Shown here one piece after another: positions 7,832 through 15,221 of a stretch of DNA of 64,000 bases. Source of the stretch: Terriglobia bacterium (GTDB lineage Bacteria > Acidobacteriota > Terriglobia > Bryobacterales > Bryobacteraceae); assembly GCA_020073445.1 (NCBI GenBank), contig JAIQFE010000018.1, forward strand, positions 1 through 64,000. Reading direction: 5' to 3'. Position 1 is the stretch's first letter. Each line of letters starts with the position of its first letter. The notes under the pieces are model-generated. The model did no database searches and was not told the origin of the DNA. It saw only the letters and a program-made list of their open reading frames with translations. The translations under genes were made by a program, and so were the position numbers.

Positions 7832-9053
7832 TCGCGGCCGCCGCAGGTTCCGCATCGGTGGCGGGGAAGTCGATTCCCTCCCACCGTGCGACCACCGCGG
7901 TCGCCAGGCAGTTACCGAGCAGGTTCACCGACGTGCGCGCCATATCCATCAGCGCGTCGACGCCGAGCAGCAACGCCACACCCTCCACCGGCAGGTTGAA
8001 GGTGGCCAGCGTTCCGGCCAGGATCACCAGGGACGCACGCGGAACCGCCGCGACACCTTTGCTGGTCAGCATCAGCGTCAGCATCATGGTGATCTGTGTA
8101 CCCAACGAGAGATGGATGCCCGCGGCCTGCGCGACGAACATCGAAGCCAGCGAAAGGTATAGCGTCGAGCCGTCCAGGTTGAAGCTGTAGCCGGTGGGCA
8201 GCACGAACGCCGCGATGTGTTTGGGCACGCCGAAGCTCTGCATGTTTTCCAGCGCCAGGGGCAGGGCGGCTTCGCTCGATGCAGTTGAGTAGGCGATCAG
8301 GAACGGCTCGCGCACCCAGCGGATGAAGCGGCGCACGGGGATCCGGGCGATCGCGGTGACTGTGCCCAGGACGACTACGATGAAGAACATCTGAGTCGCG
8401 TACAGCGTCAGCACCAGCTTGCCGAGATTCAGCAAAACACCCAGGCCTTTGTCGCCGATGGTAGCAGCCATGGCGCCGAACACTCCCAACGGTGCGAATA
8501 GCATCACATAGTTGGTGTAGCGAAACATCACGTCGGACAGCGCCTGGCAGAAATCTACGACGGCGCGCGATTTCGCGGGGATCGCCGCACACGCGGTTCC
8601 GAACAAAAACGAAAACACCACGATCTGGAGCACTTCGCCGCGAGCCATGGCGTCGATGATGCTGGTAGGAAACGTATGCTCCACGGTTTGCTGCAAGCCG
8701 GTTGCCCCCGCAGCGGCAACACCCGGATTCGCGCCGGGTGTCAGGGCGACTCCTGCGCCCGGCTGAACCAGATTCGCGGCGCCCAGGCCGATCACCAGCG
8801 CCAGCGTCGTGACGATCTCGAAATACAGGATCGCCTTGCCGCCGATCCGGCCCATGGTCTTGATGCTGCCGGTGCCCGCAATCCCGACGACCAACGTCGC
8901 AAACAGCAGCGGAGCGATAATCGACTTGATCAACCGCAGGAAGATAGTCCCTAGCAGCCCCAGCTCTTTCGCTGGTCCGGGAAATACGGCGCCGAACGCG
9001 ATTCCCGCAACCAGCGCCACTAGAATCCAAACCGTCAGTGACGGTCGTTTCAC
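7818..9053 (-). CDS. Dicarboxylate/amino acid:cation symporter (DAACS family)
   Basis: A 411-residue inner-membrane transporter of the GltP/DctA type. It has eight or so membrane spans, the serine-rich reentrant loop AYSTASSEAALPLAL and the later TGYSFNLDGS segment typical of the family. These loops bind the carboxylate substrate (glutamate, aspartate or C4-dicarboxylates) with H+ or Na+. The start is placed at the GTG at 9053-9051, which overlaps the nadK stop (GTGA) and leads straight into the first hydrophobic helix; the upstream open frame lies within nadK and lacks family character. Last gene of the xseB operon. Confidence 0.88.
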   Translation of the reverse strand: MKRPSLTVWILVALVAGIAFGAVFPGPAKELGLLGTIFLRLIKSIIAPLLFATLVVGIAGTGSIKTMGRIGGKAILYFEIVTTLALVIGLGAANLVQPGAGVALTPGANPGVAAAGATGLQQTVEHTFPTSIIDAMARGEVLQIVVFSFLFGTACAAIPAKSRAVVDFCQALSDVMFRYTNYVMLFAPLGVFGAMAATIGDKGLGVLLNLGKLVLTLYATQMFFIVVVLGTVTAIARIPVRRFIRWVREPFLIAYSTASSEAALPLALENMQSFGVPKHIAAFVLPTGYSFNLDGSTLYLSLASMFVAQAAGIHLSLGTQITMMLTLMLTSKGVAAVPRASLVILAGTLATFNLPVEGVALLLGVDALMDMARTSVNLLGNCLATAVVARWEGIDFPATDAEPAAAATTAV

Positions 9054-9940
9054 CGCTCTCCCCACTTCAGCTTCTCGCGCAGCACATCGAAGAACATCAT
9101 GTCGGGCGGACGGACCAGGCTGATGCAATGCTCCGAGCGCCGGCAAATAATACGATCGCCGGATTCGAGGATCTCTCCGACCTGGCCGTCGATCGTCATG
9201 TAGGTGGGCGAATTGTAGAGCACGATCACCTGGATCTCGCTCTCATCCGGCACGATGACTGGACGGTTGGTGAGCGTGTGCGGGCAGATGGGAGTGATGG
9301 CGGTGGCGGCCACCGAGGGGAACATGATCGGGCCGCCTGCGGAAAGCGAGTAGGCGGTGGAACCGGTGGGGGTCGATACGATCAAGCCGTCGGCTTTGTA
9401 GACGCACACGAAGTGATTGTCGACGTGGACCTCCAGGTCGATCATGCGGGCGATTTCCGCTTTGGTGAGCACCACGTCATTCAAGGCTTCATGCGAGGCA
9501 ATCCGTCGTTCGCCTCGCCACAACTCGACGTGCAGCATGCGCCGGCGGGCGACGCGGAAATCGCCATGAAGCGCGCGTTCGAGCTGCGGATAAAGCTCTT
9601 CGATTTTGATCGCCGTGAGGAATCCGAGGCCGCCCAGGTTCACCGCGAACAGAGGCAGATCGTGTCCGCCATAGTGTCCTAGCGACGCGCGTGCGGCCGA
9701 AAGCAGCGTACCGTCGCCACCCAGCACCACCAACAGTTGCGATTGGGCGGCCACCTGATCGCGTGAGAGGCCAGGGGAGCGGCCCGCGTAGCCCGCGGCT
9801 CCTTCGTCCAGGAAGACGGTGATTCCGCGCGCTTCGAGCCACGCGATCAGTTCCGGCACCAGCGTGGCGCCGCGGTCGCTACGCGGCTTGGCGATCAGGC
9901 CGACGGATTTAACACGTTGGTTAGCGGCTGCACTGGGCAT
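9050..9940 (-). CDS. nadK: NAD kinase
   Basis: A 296-residue cytosolic enzyme that phosphorylates NAD to NADP. The family motifs are in order: VVLGGDGTLLSAAR (nucleotide-binding GGDGT), NLGGLGFLT, a long regulatory insert with ALNDVVL, and PTGSTAYSLSAGGPI. The ATG at 9940-9938 is chosen because the protein then begins MPSAAANQ and reaches the GLIAKP strand at normal distance; upstream codons fall inside tlyA. It overlaps the end of tlyA by 20 bases and shares a 4-base overlap with the symporter gene. Confidence 0.92.
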   Translation of the reverse strand: MPSAAANQRVKSVGLIAKPRSDRGATLVPELIAWLEARGITVFLDEGAAGYAGRSPGLSRDQVAAQSQLLVVLGGDGTLLSAARASLGHYGGHDLPLFAVNLGGLGFLTAIKIEELYPQLERALHGDFRVARRRMLHVELWRGERRIASHEALNDVVLTKAEIARMIDLEVHVDNHFVCVYKADGLIVSTPTGSTAYSLSAGGPIMFPSVAATAITPICPHTLTNRPVIVPDESEIQVIVLYNSPTYMTIDGQVGEILESGDRIICRRSEHCISLVRPPDMMFFDVLREKLKWGER

Positions 9941-10661
9941 AAAGGAGAAACTCCCGGTTCCCTCCGGCCCCGCGAATGGGGCTTTCGATGATAGAGGCTC
10001 GGAATCCGTGCTGCTCCACGCACGCCTGCACGCGGTCGCACGCCGCGCGGTGCTGGGCGGGATCGCGCACAATGCCTCCCTTGCCGACCTCACCCTTGCC
10101 GACCTCAAATTGCGGTTTCACCAGGATGATCATCCGGCCATGTTCCGTTAACAGCGGCACGATCGCGGGAATCAGCAGCGTGGCCGAGATGAAGCTGGCA
10201 TCGCACACCGCGAGGTCGAACTTTTCCGGAATCTCTTCGGCGGCAAGATAGCGCGCATTGACGCCTTCGCGAACCACTACCCGCGGATCGTTCCGCAATT
10301 TCCAATCGAGCTGGCCGTGGCCGACGTCGATGGCCCAGACGCGCGCAGCGCCGCGCTGGAGCAGGCAATCGGTGAATCCTCCGGTGGAGCTGCCGACGTC
10401 CATGCAGACTTGGCCGCTCACGTCGATACCGAAGTGATCCAGAGCCGCGGCGAGCTTTACACCGCCTCGGCTGACATACGGAAGGCGTGCGGTGACGCTT
10501 ACCTGGCTGTCGCTCGCTACGGACCGGCCGGGCTTGTCGCTCTTCTGTCCGTCGATGAGCACGTCACCCGCGATAATCAACGCGCGAGCTTTCTCGCGGG
10601 AGTCGGCGAGGCCGCGCTCTACCAGCAACTGGTCCACACGTACCTTGGTGGTGGCCTTCAT
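9921..10661 (-). CDS. tlyA: TlyA-family rRNA 2'-O-methyltransferase
   Basis: A 246-residue protein with an N-terminal S4 RNA-binding domain (RVDQLLVERGLADSREKA, residues about 8-25, to VLIDG) and a C-terminal FtsJ-like Rossmann methyltransferase domain. The SAM-binding motif is MDVGSSTGGFTDC (about 86), with the later VKPQFEVGKGE segment supplying the catalytic Lys. Mycobacterial TlyA adds 2'-O-methyl groups to cytidines in 16S and 23S rRNA, which is linked to capreomycin sensitivity. Annotation as haemolysin is historical. The start at 10661 overlaps the ispA stop (ATGA), so translational coupling is likely. Confidence 0.9.
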   Translation of the reverse strand: MKATTKVRVDQLLVERGLADSREKARALIIAGDVLIDGQKSDKPGRSVASDSQVSVTARLPYVSRGGVKLAAALDHFGIDVSGQVCMDVGSSTGGFTDCLLQRGAARVWAIDVGHGQLDWKLRNDPRVVVREGVNARYLAAEEIPEKFDLAVCDASFISATLLIPAIVPLLTEHGRMIILVKPQFEVGKGEVGKGGIVRDPAQHRAACDRVQACVEQHGFRASIIESPIRGAGGNREFLLYAQCSR

Positions 10662-11542
10662 GCTTTGCGCTGGACGATAAGATCGGCCAGCTCTAACAGG
10701 CGTTCCGCTCGATTCCCGAACGCTCGCAGTGCCGTGTGCGCGGCTAGACGTTCCTGTTCGGCCATGGCGCGCGAGCGCTCCAGGCCGTAAACCGCGGGAA
10801 ACGTGATTTTGTTCTGCTGGGCATCCTTGCCGGCAGTTTTCCCGAGAGCCTCGGAAGACTGCTCCACGTCGAGCACGTCGTCCACGATCTGGAACGCCAG
10901 GCCGATATGTTCGCCGAAGCAAGTCAAGGCAGCGAGCTGGGTTTCTTCAGCGCCGGCGTAGATCGCGCCCATGCGGACGCTGGCGCGCAGCAACGCTCCG
11001 GTCTTAGCGCGGTGGATGGATTCGAGCAACTCAGCAGTGGGTTCCTTGCCTTCGCCTTCCAGATCGTTCACCTGTCCACCGATCATCCCGCCGATGGTGC
11101 CCGAGGCGGTCGCGAGCTCGGCCACCAGACGAATGCGACGCTCGGCGTCTACGTCGGGCAATTTCGACAAAGCCTCGAAGGCCAGAGTCAGGAGCGCATC
11201 GCCCGCCAGGATGGCCATCGCGTCGCCGAACACTTTGTGGCACGTGGGACGGCCGCGGCGAAGATCGTCGTTATCCAGGGCAGGGAGGTCGTCGTGGATC
11301 AAGGAATAGGTGTGGATCAGTTCCAGCGCGCAGGCAGCATTCTCGACGCCTTCCGGATCGTCCGAAACCGCGTCGGCGGCGGCCATGGCCAGCAGCGGAC
11401 GAATGCGTTTCCCGCCCGCGAACAAGCTGTAGCGCATGGCGCGATGGATGATAGAAGGGTCCTGCGATTCGGCTGGAACCCAGCGGTCGAGCGCCGTATC
11501 CACGCGCTTCTGCTGATGGGCGAGGTATTCCGGAAGCGTCAT
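10658..11542 (-). CDS. ispA: Polyprenyl (farnesyl/geranylgeranyl) diphosphate synthase
   Basis: A 294-residue trans-prenyltransferase that condenses isopentenyl diphosphate with allylic diphosphates. The first aspartate-rich motif with the bacterial insertion is DDLPALDNDD (about residues 80-89), preceded by ELIHTYSLIH; the second is DDVLD (about 221). The early GGKRIRPLL stretch binds diphosphate. The residue layout before the first motif fits a C15 farnesyl product, but chain length cannot be fixed from this alone. Its neighbour xseB is also its partner in many other bacteria. Overlaps both neighbours by 4 bases. Confidence 0.9.
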   Translation of the reverse strand: MTLPEYLAHQQKRVDTALDRWVPAESQDPSIIHRAMRYSLFAGGKRIRPLLAMAAADAVSDDPEGVENAACALELIHTYSLIHDDLPALDNDDLRRGRPTCHKVFGDAMAILAGDALLTLAFEALSKLPDVDAERRIRLVAELATASGTIGGMIGGQVNDLEGEGKEPTAELLESIHRAKTGALLRASVRMGAIYAGAEETQLAALTCFGEHIGLAFQIVDDVLDVEQSSEALGKTAGKDAQQNKITFPAVYGLERSRAMAEQERLAAHTALRAFGNRAERLLELADLIVQRKA

Positions 11543-11799
11543 GCTTTTTCGTTATTCTTGAACGGCTGGGCCTGGATCTCGCCGGCGCGGCGGGTGAGGA
11601 TTTCCACCCGTGTTTCCGCCTCTTCCAGCTGCTTGCGGCAGGCTTCGCTGAGCTTCATGCCCTGTTCGAACAGGGCAATGGCGCGCTCGAGTGGCAGCTC
11701 GCCGGTTTCCATTTCCTTGACGATGCTTTCCAGTTCCTGGAGACCTGCCTCGAACGTGGGGGGCGGGTTCGGCGTCGGTTCCGACGTCGTTTTCGACAT
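11539..11799 (-). CDS. xseB: Exodeoxyribonuclease VII small subunit
   Basis: An 86-residue helical protein with the XseB signature TFEAGLQELESIVKEMETG, then LPLERAIALFEQGM. XseB wraps around the catalytic XseA subunit to form exonuclease VII, which degrades single-stranded DNA. No xseA is present in this window. Of two possible ATGs I take the inner one (11799-11797), because a perfect TATAAT box sits just upstream and would place the transcript start at this codon; the outer ATG (11823) would lie upstream of that start. First gene of the operon xseB-ispA-tlyA-nadK-symporter. Confidence 0.88.
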   Translation of the reverse strand: MSKTTSEPTPNPPPTFEAGLQELESIVKEMETGELPLERAIALFEQGMKLSEACRKQLEEAETRVEILTRRAGEIQAQPFKNNEKA

Positions 11800-11805
11800 G
11801 GACCC

Positions 11806-11811
11806 ATTATA
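11806..11811 (-). promoter_or_regulatory. Putative TATAAT -10 box of the xseB operon
   Basis: A consensus TATAAT on the minus strand ends 6 bases before the ATG at 11799. The initiating nucleotide would then be the A of the start codon, and no Shine-Dalgarno is present. The -35 region is weak. It lies in the 72-base gap between the divergent xseB operon and the tRNA gene. Confidence 0.55.
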
Positions 11812-11883
11812 GGCTTCAGGCAAGTTCAGCTTCCGCGCGCGTGTAGGCGGTGTAGATTACAATGGAGGATTGCCCGTCATGCC

Positions 11884-11960
11884 GGGCGCGTAGCTCAGTT
11901 GGTTAGAGCGCCTGCTTCACACGCAGGAGGTCACAGGTTCGAGTCCTGTCGCGCCCACCA
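11884..11960 (+). tRNA. tRNA-Val (anticodon CAC)
   Basis: A full cloverleaf of 77 bases with an encoded CCA end. The acceptor stem GGGCGCG (11884-11890) pairs with CGCGCCC (11950-11956). The D-loop reads TAGCTCAGTTGGTTAGAGC. The anticodon arm CCTGC-TTCACAC-GCAGG gives anticodon CAC, reading GTG valine codons. The T-arm contains GGTTCGAGTCC. It is a single gene, with no tRNA neighbours. Confidence 0.97.
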
Positions 11961-12440
11961 TCCTTCAACAAGTTACAGCCACGCTTGGCCAATGTTAGTG
12001 TCATAACCCGTCAATCCACGGTGCCAGTCGCCAAAGCCATGAGTTTCTCGCTCGTGGCTTCAACGCCCACCCTTCTTCGTTCCATGTCCGAATGCGTGTA
12101 GTGCATGGTCATCCGAACAGCGCATTCTCTTCTGGGCGTGATTATTCTTGACGAGCCGACTCCCGAAGCGCGAAATCATCTACTGCTGGTTGAGAATGAG
12201 ATTTCGCTCGCCCCTCTCGCCCTAGCCGTCTATTATGGGCGCCGGGAGGAAACAGCGTGGGCTCGGCGGGAACTGATTTATCGCCGGGAATGGAGTCGCC
12301 GGTCAGCGTGCTGGACAGCTGATCGCCCGCCCGCAGTTCTAGGCGAACCGAATTCTCATCTAGCCAATCGGGATGACGCCGCCCATGCGGTCTTTTTGCC
12401 GTAAAGACCCAAGTTGGGGAGAGCGCTGGCCTATAGCCGC
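11961..12440. other. 480-base stretch without a supported gene
   Basis: Between the tRNA and the zinc-ribbon gene I find no protein with recognisable features. One plus-strand open frame of 99 codons (12105-12404, GTG or ATG start) has no Shine-Dalgarno, mixed composition and no motif I know. The stretch could be a decayed gene or remains of an insertion next to the tRNA. No copy of the tRNA 3' end was noticed here that would mark an attachment site. Confidence 0.5.
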
Positions 12441-12692
12441 TTACTGCGTCCGGCCCCCGCGACCCCAGATTTTGGGAGGCTCTCCTGGCACTGGCTTTGG
12501 CTCCTCGTGTTTTGGCTCAGGGGTCACAGTCGGCGGCAGAAATACCATCTCCCGCGCCTTCAGCGCCCGGCCTTTCCCCTTCAGCTTTTCTGCCAACGGC
12601 TTCCAACATTCGGCACAGATGTCGTACTCCTTGCCCTCAATATTCTTCGGCACGCACTCCCTAGGTTGGCTGCACAGGTCGCAGAGAATCAT
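12441..12692 (-). CDS. Small treble-clef/zinc-ribbon-like protein
   Basis: An 83-residue protein beginning MILCDLC. Two knuckles, CDLC (residues 4-7) and CAEC (about 28-31), should bind one zinc ion. The C-terminal half is proline-rich and basic (PEPKHEEPKPVPGEPP) and looks disordered. The ATG at 12692 is chosen because a GGAGG Shine-Dalgarno lies 7 bases upstream; a longer form could start at 12743. Such small zinc proteins often resemble the N-terminal part of DNA- or nucleotide-binding regulators, but no partner is evident. Confidence 0.6.
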   Translation of the reverse strand: MILCDLCSQPRECVPKNIEGKEYDICAECWKPLAEKLKGKGRALKAREMVFLPPTVTPEPKHEEPKPVPGEPPKIWGRGGRTQ

Positions 12693-12946
12693 TCGTTCGC
12701 CTCCACTTGATTGCATGATAACGCCTGGAGAGCCCGCCCTCACGGAGGATGCAACCTTAACAGCTCCTTATGCATCTAAGTGAATAGCGGAAGTGTACAG
12801 CCTGAGTTCGCCTTGTAAGTCTTCGAATTGATCCCACCAGCAAAAGCGAAAGCTTCTATCTCGGTAAGTCGCAGAAACCACAAGCCAAAAGCTCGGAAAG
12901 CAATTGGGAGTATAGCGTTCACAGGCCAGCAGTCAGGGGAGGGAAC

Positions 12947-14353
12947 ATGGAATTTCACGAGCACAACTTAGCAGAAGCTGATTCGTTCAACATCGTCTTG
13001 GACGAGGCGGCCGTGTCGCAAGGGTTGCTGGATGCGGATGTAGAAGGCGGCGGTCAGATCGACTCGCCTCCCGAGGAATCCGATTACACGGACGACCCGG
13101 TACGCGTCTATCTGAGGGAGATGGGGTCTGTGCGCCTGCTCACCCGGCAGGGGGAGGTCGACTTGGCCCGCCGAATGGAGCGGGGCAAACTCCGGGTGAA
13201 AAAGGTGCTGTCGCGCTCTCCGCTAGTGCAGCAGATGGTGATGGGCCTCTCCGAGAACCTGCATCAGGGCGGGATCCAACTGGAAGATCTGATCGAAATC
13301 GGTGTTAACGATAAGACTGGCGGCGCACGGAAGCGTGAAGAAGCTATGCAGCAGTTCGCGAAGGTGGCGAAACTGAATCGTGAATTGCAGGAAACGGAGA
13401 ATAAGCTCAATTCGACGCCACACCGCCAGGTGCATGTGCGTGCGGAGTTGTCCCGCAAGCTAATCCGGCTAAGGGTCAGGTTCTCGCAGGCAATTCGTGA
13501 AGTACCCTTCTCCCCGGCACAGTGGGCATCCTTCGGGAGCGCCTTCAAAAGCGCTGCCGCAGACTCAGCGATCCCCACAATGCGCCGCTGGTTGAACGCT
13601 ATACAGCAAGGTGAGATGGAAGCCGTGCAGGCCAAACACGCGCTGGTAGAGGCTAACCTCCGGCTGGTTGTTTCCGTGGCCAAGAAGTATGTGAATCGCG
13701 GAATGCATCTTCTGGACTTGATCCAGGAAGGCAATATCGGCCTGATGCGCGCTGCCGATAAGTTCAACTACCATCTCGGCTATAAGTTCTCAACCTATGC
13801 GACCTGGTGGATTCGGCAATCGGTCAGCCGCGCGATTGACGACCAGTCCCGCACGATCCGAATTCCTGTGCACATGAACGAGAGCCTGACCAAGTTCGTG
13901 CGGGCCTCGCGTGAGTTGGAAAAGGAACTGGGCCGTACGCCAACCAACGAAGAGATCGGCCGCCGGATGGACACCACCGGACAGAAGGTCCAGGAGCTGA
14001 GAGCTATCTCCCGGGATCCGGTGTCGCTGGACCTGCCGGTAGGCATTGATGGCGAGTCCGTTCTGGGGGATTTGATTGAGGATAAGCGTTTCCGCCCTTC
14101 TGCGGATACGATGTTCGAGAATAGCGTTCACGAGGAGACCAAGGGGATTCTCGAGTCCCTTGCGCCAAACGAGGAGAGGGTCCTCCGGATGCGCTTCGGG
14201 ATCGGCTACGATCGCGAGCACACGCTGGGCGAGATCGCTGAAACGTTCAACCTAAGCCGCGAGCGGATCCGGCAGATGGAAGCGCAAGCGCTTCGACGCC
14301 TGCGCAACCCGGAACGCGCGCAGCGGCTGCTGCCGCTCATGAGCATTCAATAG
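12947..14353 (+). CDS. RpoD-like sigma-70 factor (additional copy)
   Basis: A 468-residue sigma factor. Region 1.2 is [16 protein letters not shown] (about 48-63). A non-conserved insert of about 120 residues follows. Regions 2.1-2.4 run from [18 protein letters not shown] through [13 protein letters not shown] to [14 protein letters not shown]. Regions 3.0-3.1 follow ([14 protein letters not shown]). Region 4.2 is a helix-turn-helix ending [18 protein letters not shown]. All core regions are intact and close to housekeeping RpoD, but the N-terminal region 1.1 is short and acidic. Several rpoD-like paralogues per genome are common in this lineage; I infer a secondary copy from its setting among stress genes. 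A GGGAGG Shine-Dalgarno precedes the ATG. Confidence 0.85.
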   Translation: MEFHEHNLAEADSFNIVLDEAAVSQGLLDADVEGGGQIDSPPEESDYTDDPVRVYLREMGSVRLLTRQGEVDLARRMERGKLRVKKVLSRSPLVQQMVMGLSENLHQGGIQLEDLIEIGVNDKTGGARKREEAMQQFAKVAKLNRELQETENKLNSTPHRQVHVRAELSRKLIRLRVRFSQAIREVPFSPAQWASFGSAFKSAAADSAIPTMRRWLNAIQQGEMEAVQAKHALVEANLRLVVSVAKKYVNRGMHLLDLIQEGNIGLMRAADKFNYHLGYKFSTYATWWIRQSVSRAIDDQSRTIRIPVHMNESLTKFVRASRELEKELGRTPTNEEIGRRMDTTGQKVQELRAISRDPVSLDLPVGIDGESVLGDLIEDKRFRPSADTMFENSVHEETKGILESLAPNEERVLRMRFGIGYDREHTLGEIAETFNLSRERIRQMEAQALRRLRNPERAQRLLPLMSIQ

Positions 14354-14366
14354 TAGATTAGGCGAC

Positions 14367-15221
14367 TCAGGGTTCTATTCCGTCGCCAAGCAGCAGCACA
14401 GATGTTTTGCCGTCGCGCAACAGCGCCTCAAGCGACTGCAACCTTCGAAACGGCTCCCGGCTTCCCAAGATCAGGAGGCCGGGTTGCTCTTCCCGGATAG
14501 CGCGCAACAGGCTGGCTTCATCGTTCGGAACAATCCGTTGAAAGCGAATGGCCAGGTTCCTTCCCTTGAGCGCGAGTGCGATTTCGTTCTCCATTGACTG
14601 TGCTTGCTCCGTGCTCGCAGCCGCGTGAAGGATCGTAACGCTGCCGCCATCCTCCGCCAGTTGGCCGGCCGCGATCAGGGCCCGCTTCGCCGCCGGGGAA
14701 TCGTCATAGTAGACCTGCAGTCTTGGTTGGCCGGACGTCTTGGCCGCTGGATGCAAAAGCACTGGGATGGCGCTGGTTGCCAATCGAAGCGCTGTCGAGC
14801 CGAACTGCGAGCCGGGGGACCAGCCGCGCTTTCCCAGAGCCAGGAGGTCCCCCTCCCCGACGGCCGCCATCAACTCGGAGGCGACATTGCCGCGCATGGT
14901 TTGGAAGGACCACGGAACGCGTGCGCTCTCGGCTGCTGCCGCGAGTGCATTCCGAGCCCGCTCCGACTGAATTCTGAGCCGCAATTCCATGCCTGGCCGG
15001 CTGATCCGGGACTCTGTTGCGGACGGATAGAGTATTTCCCTCGCATGGGGTGAATCGGCCATCTGTAGGAGCTCTACGTCTTCGACGAAGAGGCCCAGCA
15101 ATTCCGCCTCGACCCTGGCCGCCAGAGCCACCGCCCCTTCGAGCGCCGCGAGGCTATTTGGGGAAGTGTCTAGCGCCACCAGGATCCGGCGGATCGCGGG
15201 AGCCTGTTCGGCCTGACTCAC
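14367..15221 (-). CDS. Tandem universal stress protein
   Basis: A 284-residue cytosolic protein with an N-terminal Usp fold beginning RRILVALDTSPNSLAALEGA and a second, weaker repeat in the C-terminal half (around LQVYYDDSPAAKRALIAAGQL to LLILGSREPF). Usp proteins bind ATP or act as stress-induced scaffolds. The GTG at 15221-15219 is used because it overlaps the stop of the Lon-like gene (GTGA) and the Usp strand follows after about ten residues; the longer upstream frame lies inside the Lon gene. Co-expression with the Lon-like protease points to a stress role. Confidence 0.8.
   Translation of the reverse strand: MSQAEQAPAIRRILVALDTSPNSLAALEGAVALAARVEAELLGLFVEDVELLQMADSPHAREILYPSATESRISRPGMELRLRIQSERARNALAAAAESARVPWSFQTMRGNVASELMAAVGEGDLLALGKRGWSPGSQFGSTALRLATSAIPVLLHPAAKTSGQPRLQVYYDDSPAAKRALIAAGQLAEDGGSVTILHAAASTEQAQSMENEIALALKGRNLAIRFQRIVPNDEASLLRAIREEQPGLLILGSREPFRRLQSLEALLRDGKTSVLLLGDGIEP

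Noticed and set aside
11884-11960. tRNA-Val as a phage attachment site
   Set aside because: No integrase with a catalytic domain and no second copy of the tRNA 3' end was found in the window.
12105-12404. 99-codon frame after the tRNA as a gene
   Set aside because: No Shine-Dalgarno, no motif, unusual composition; kept only as unexplained sequence.
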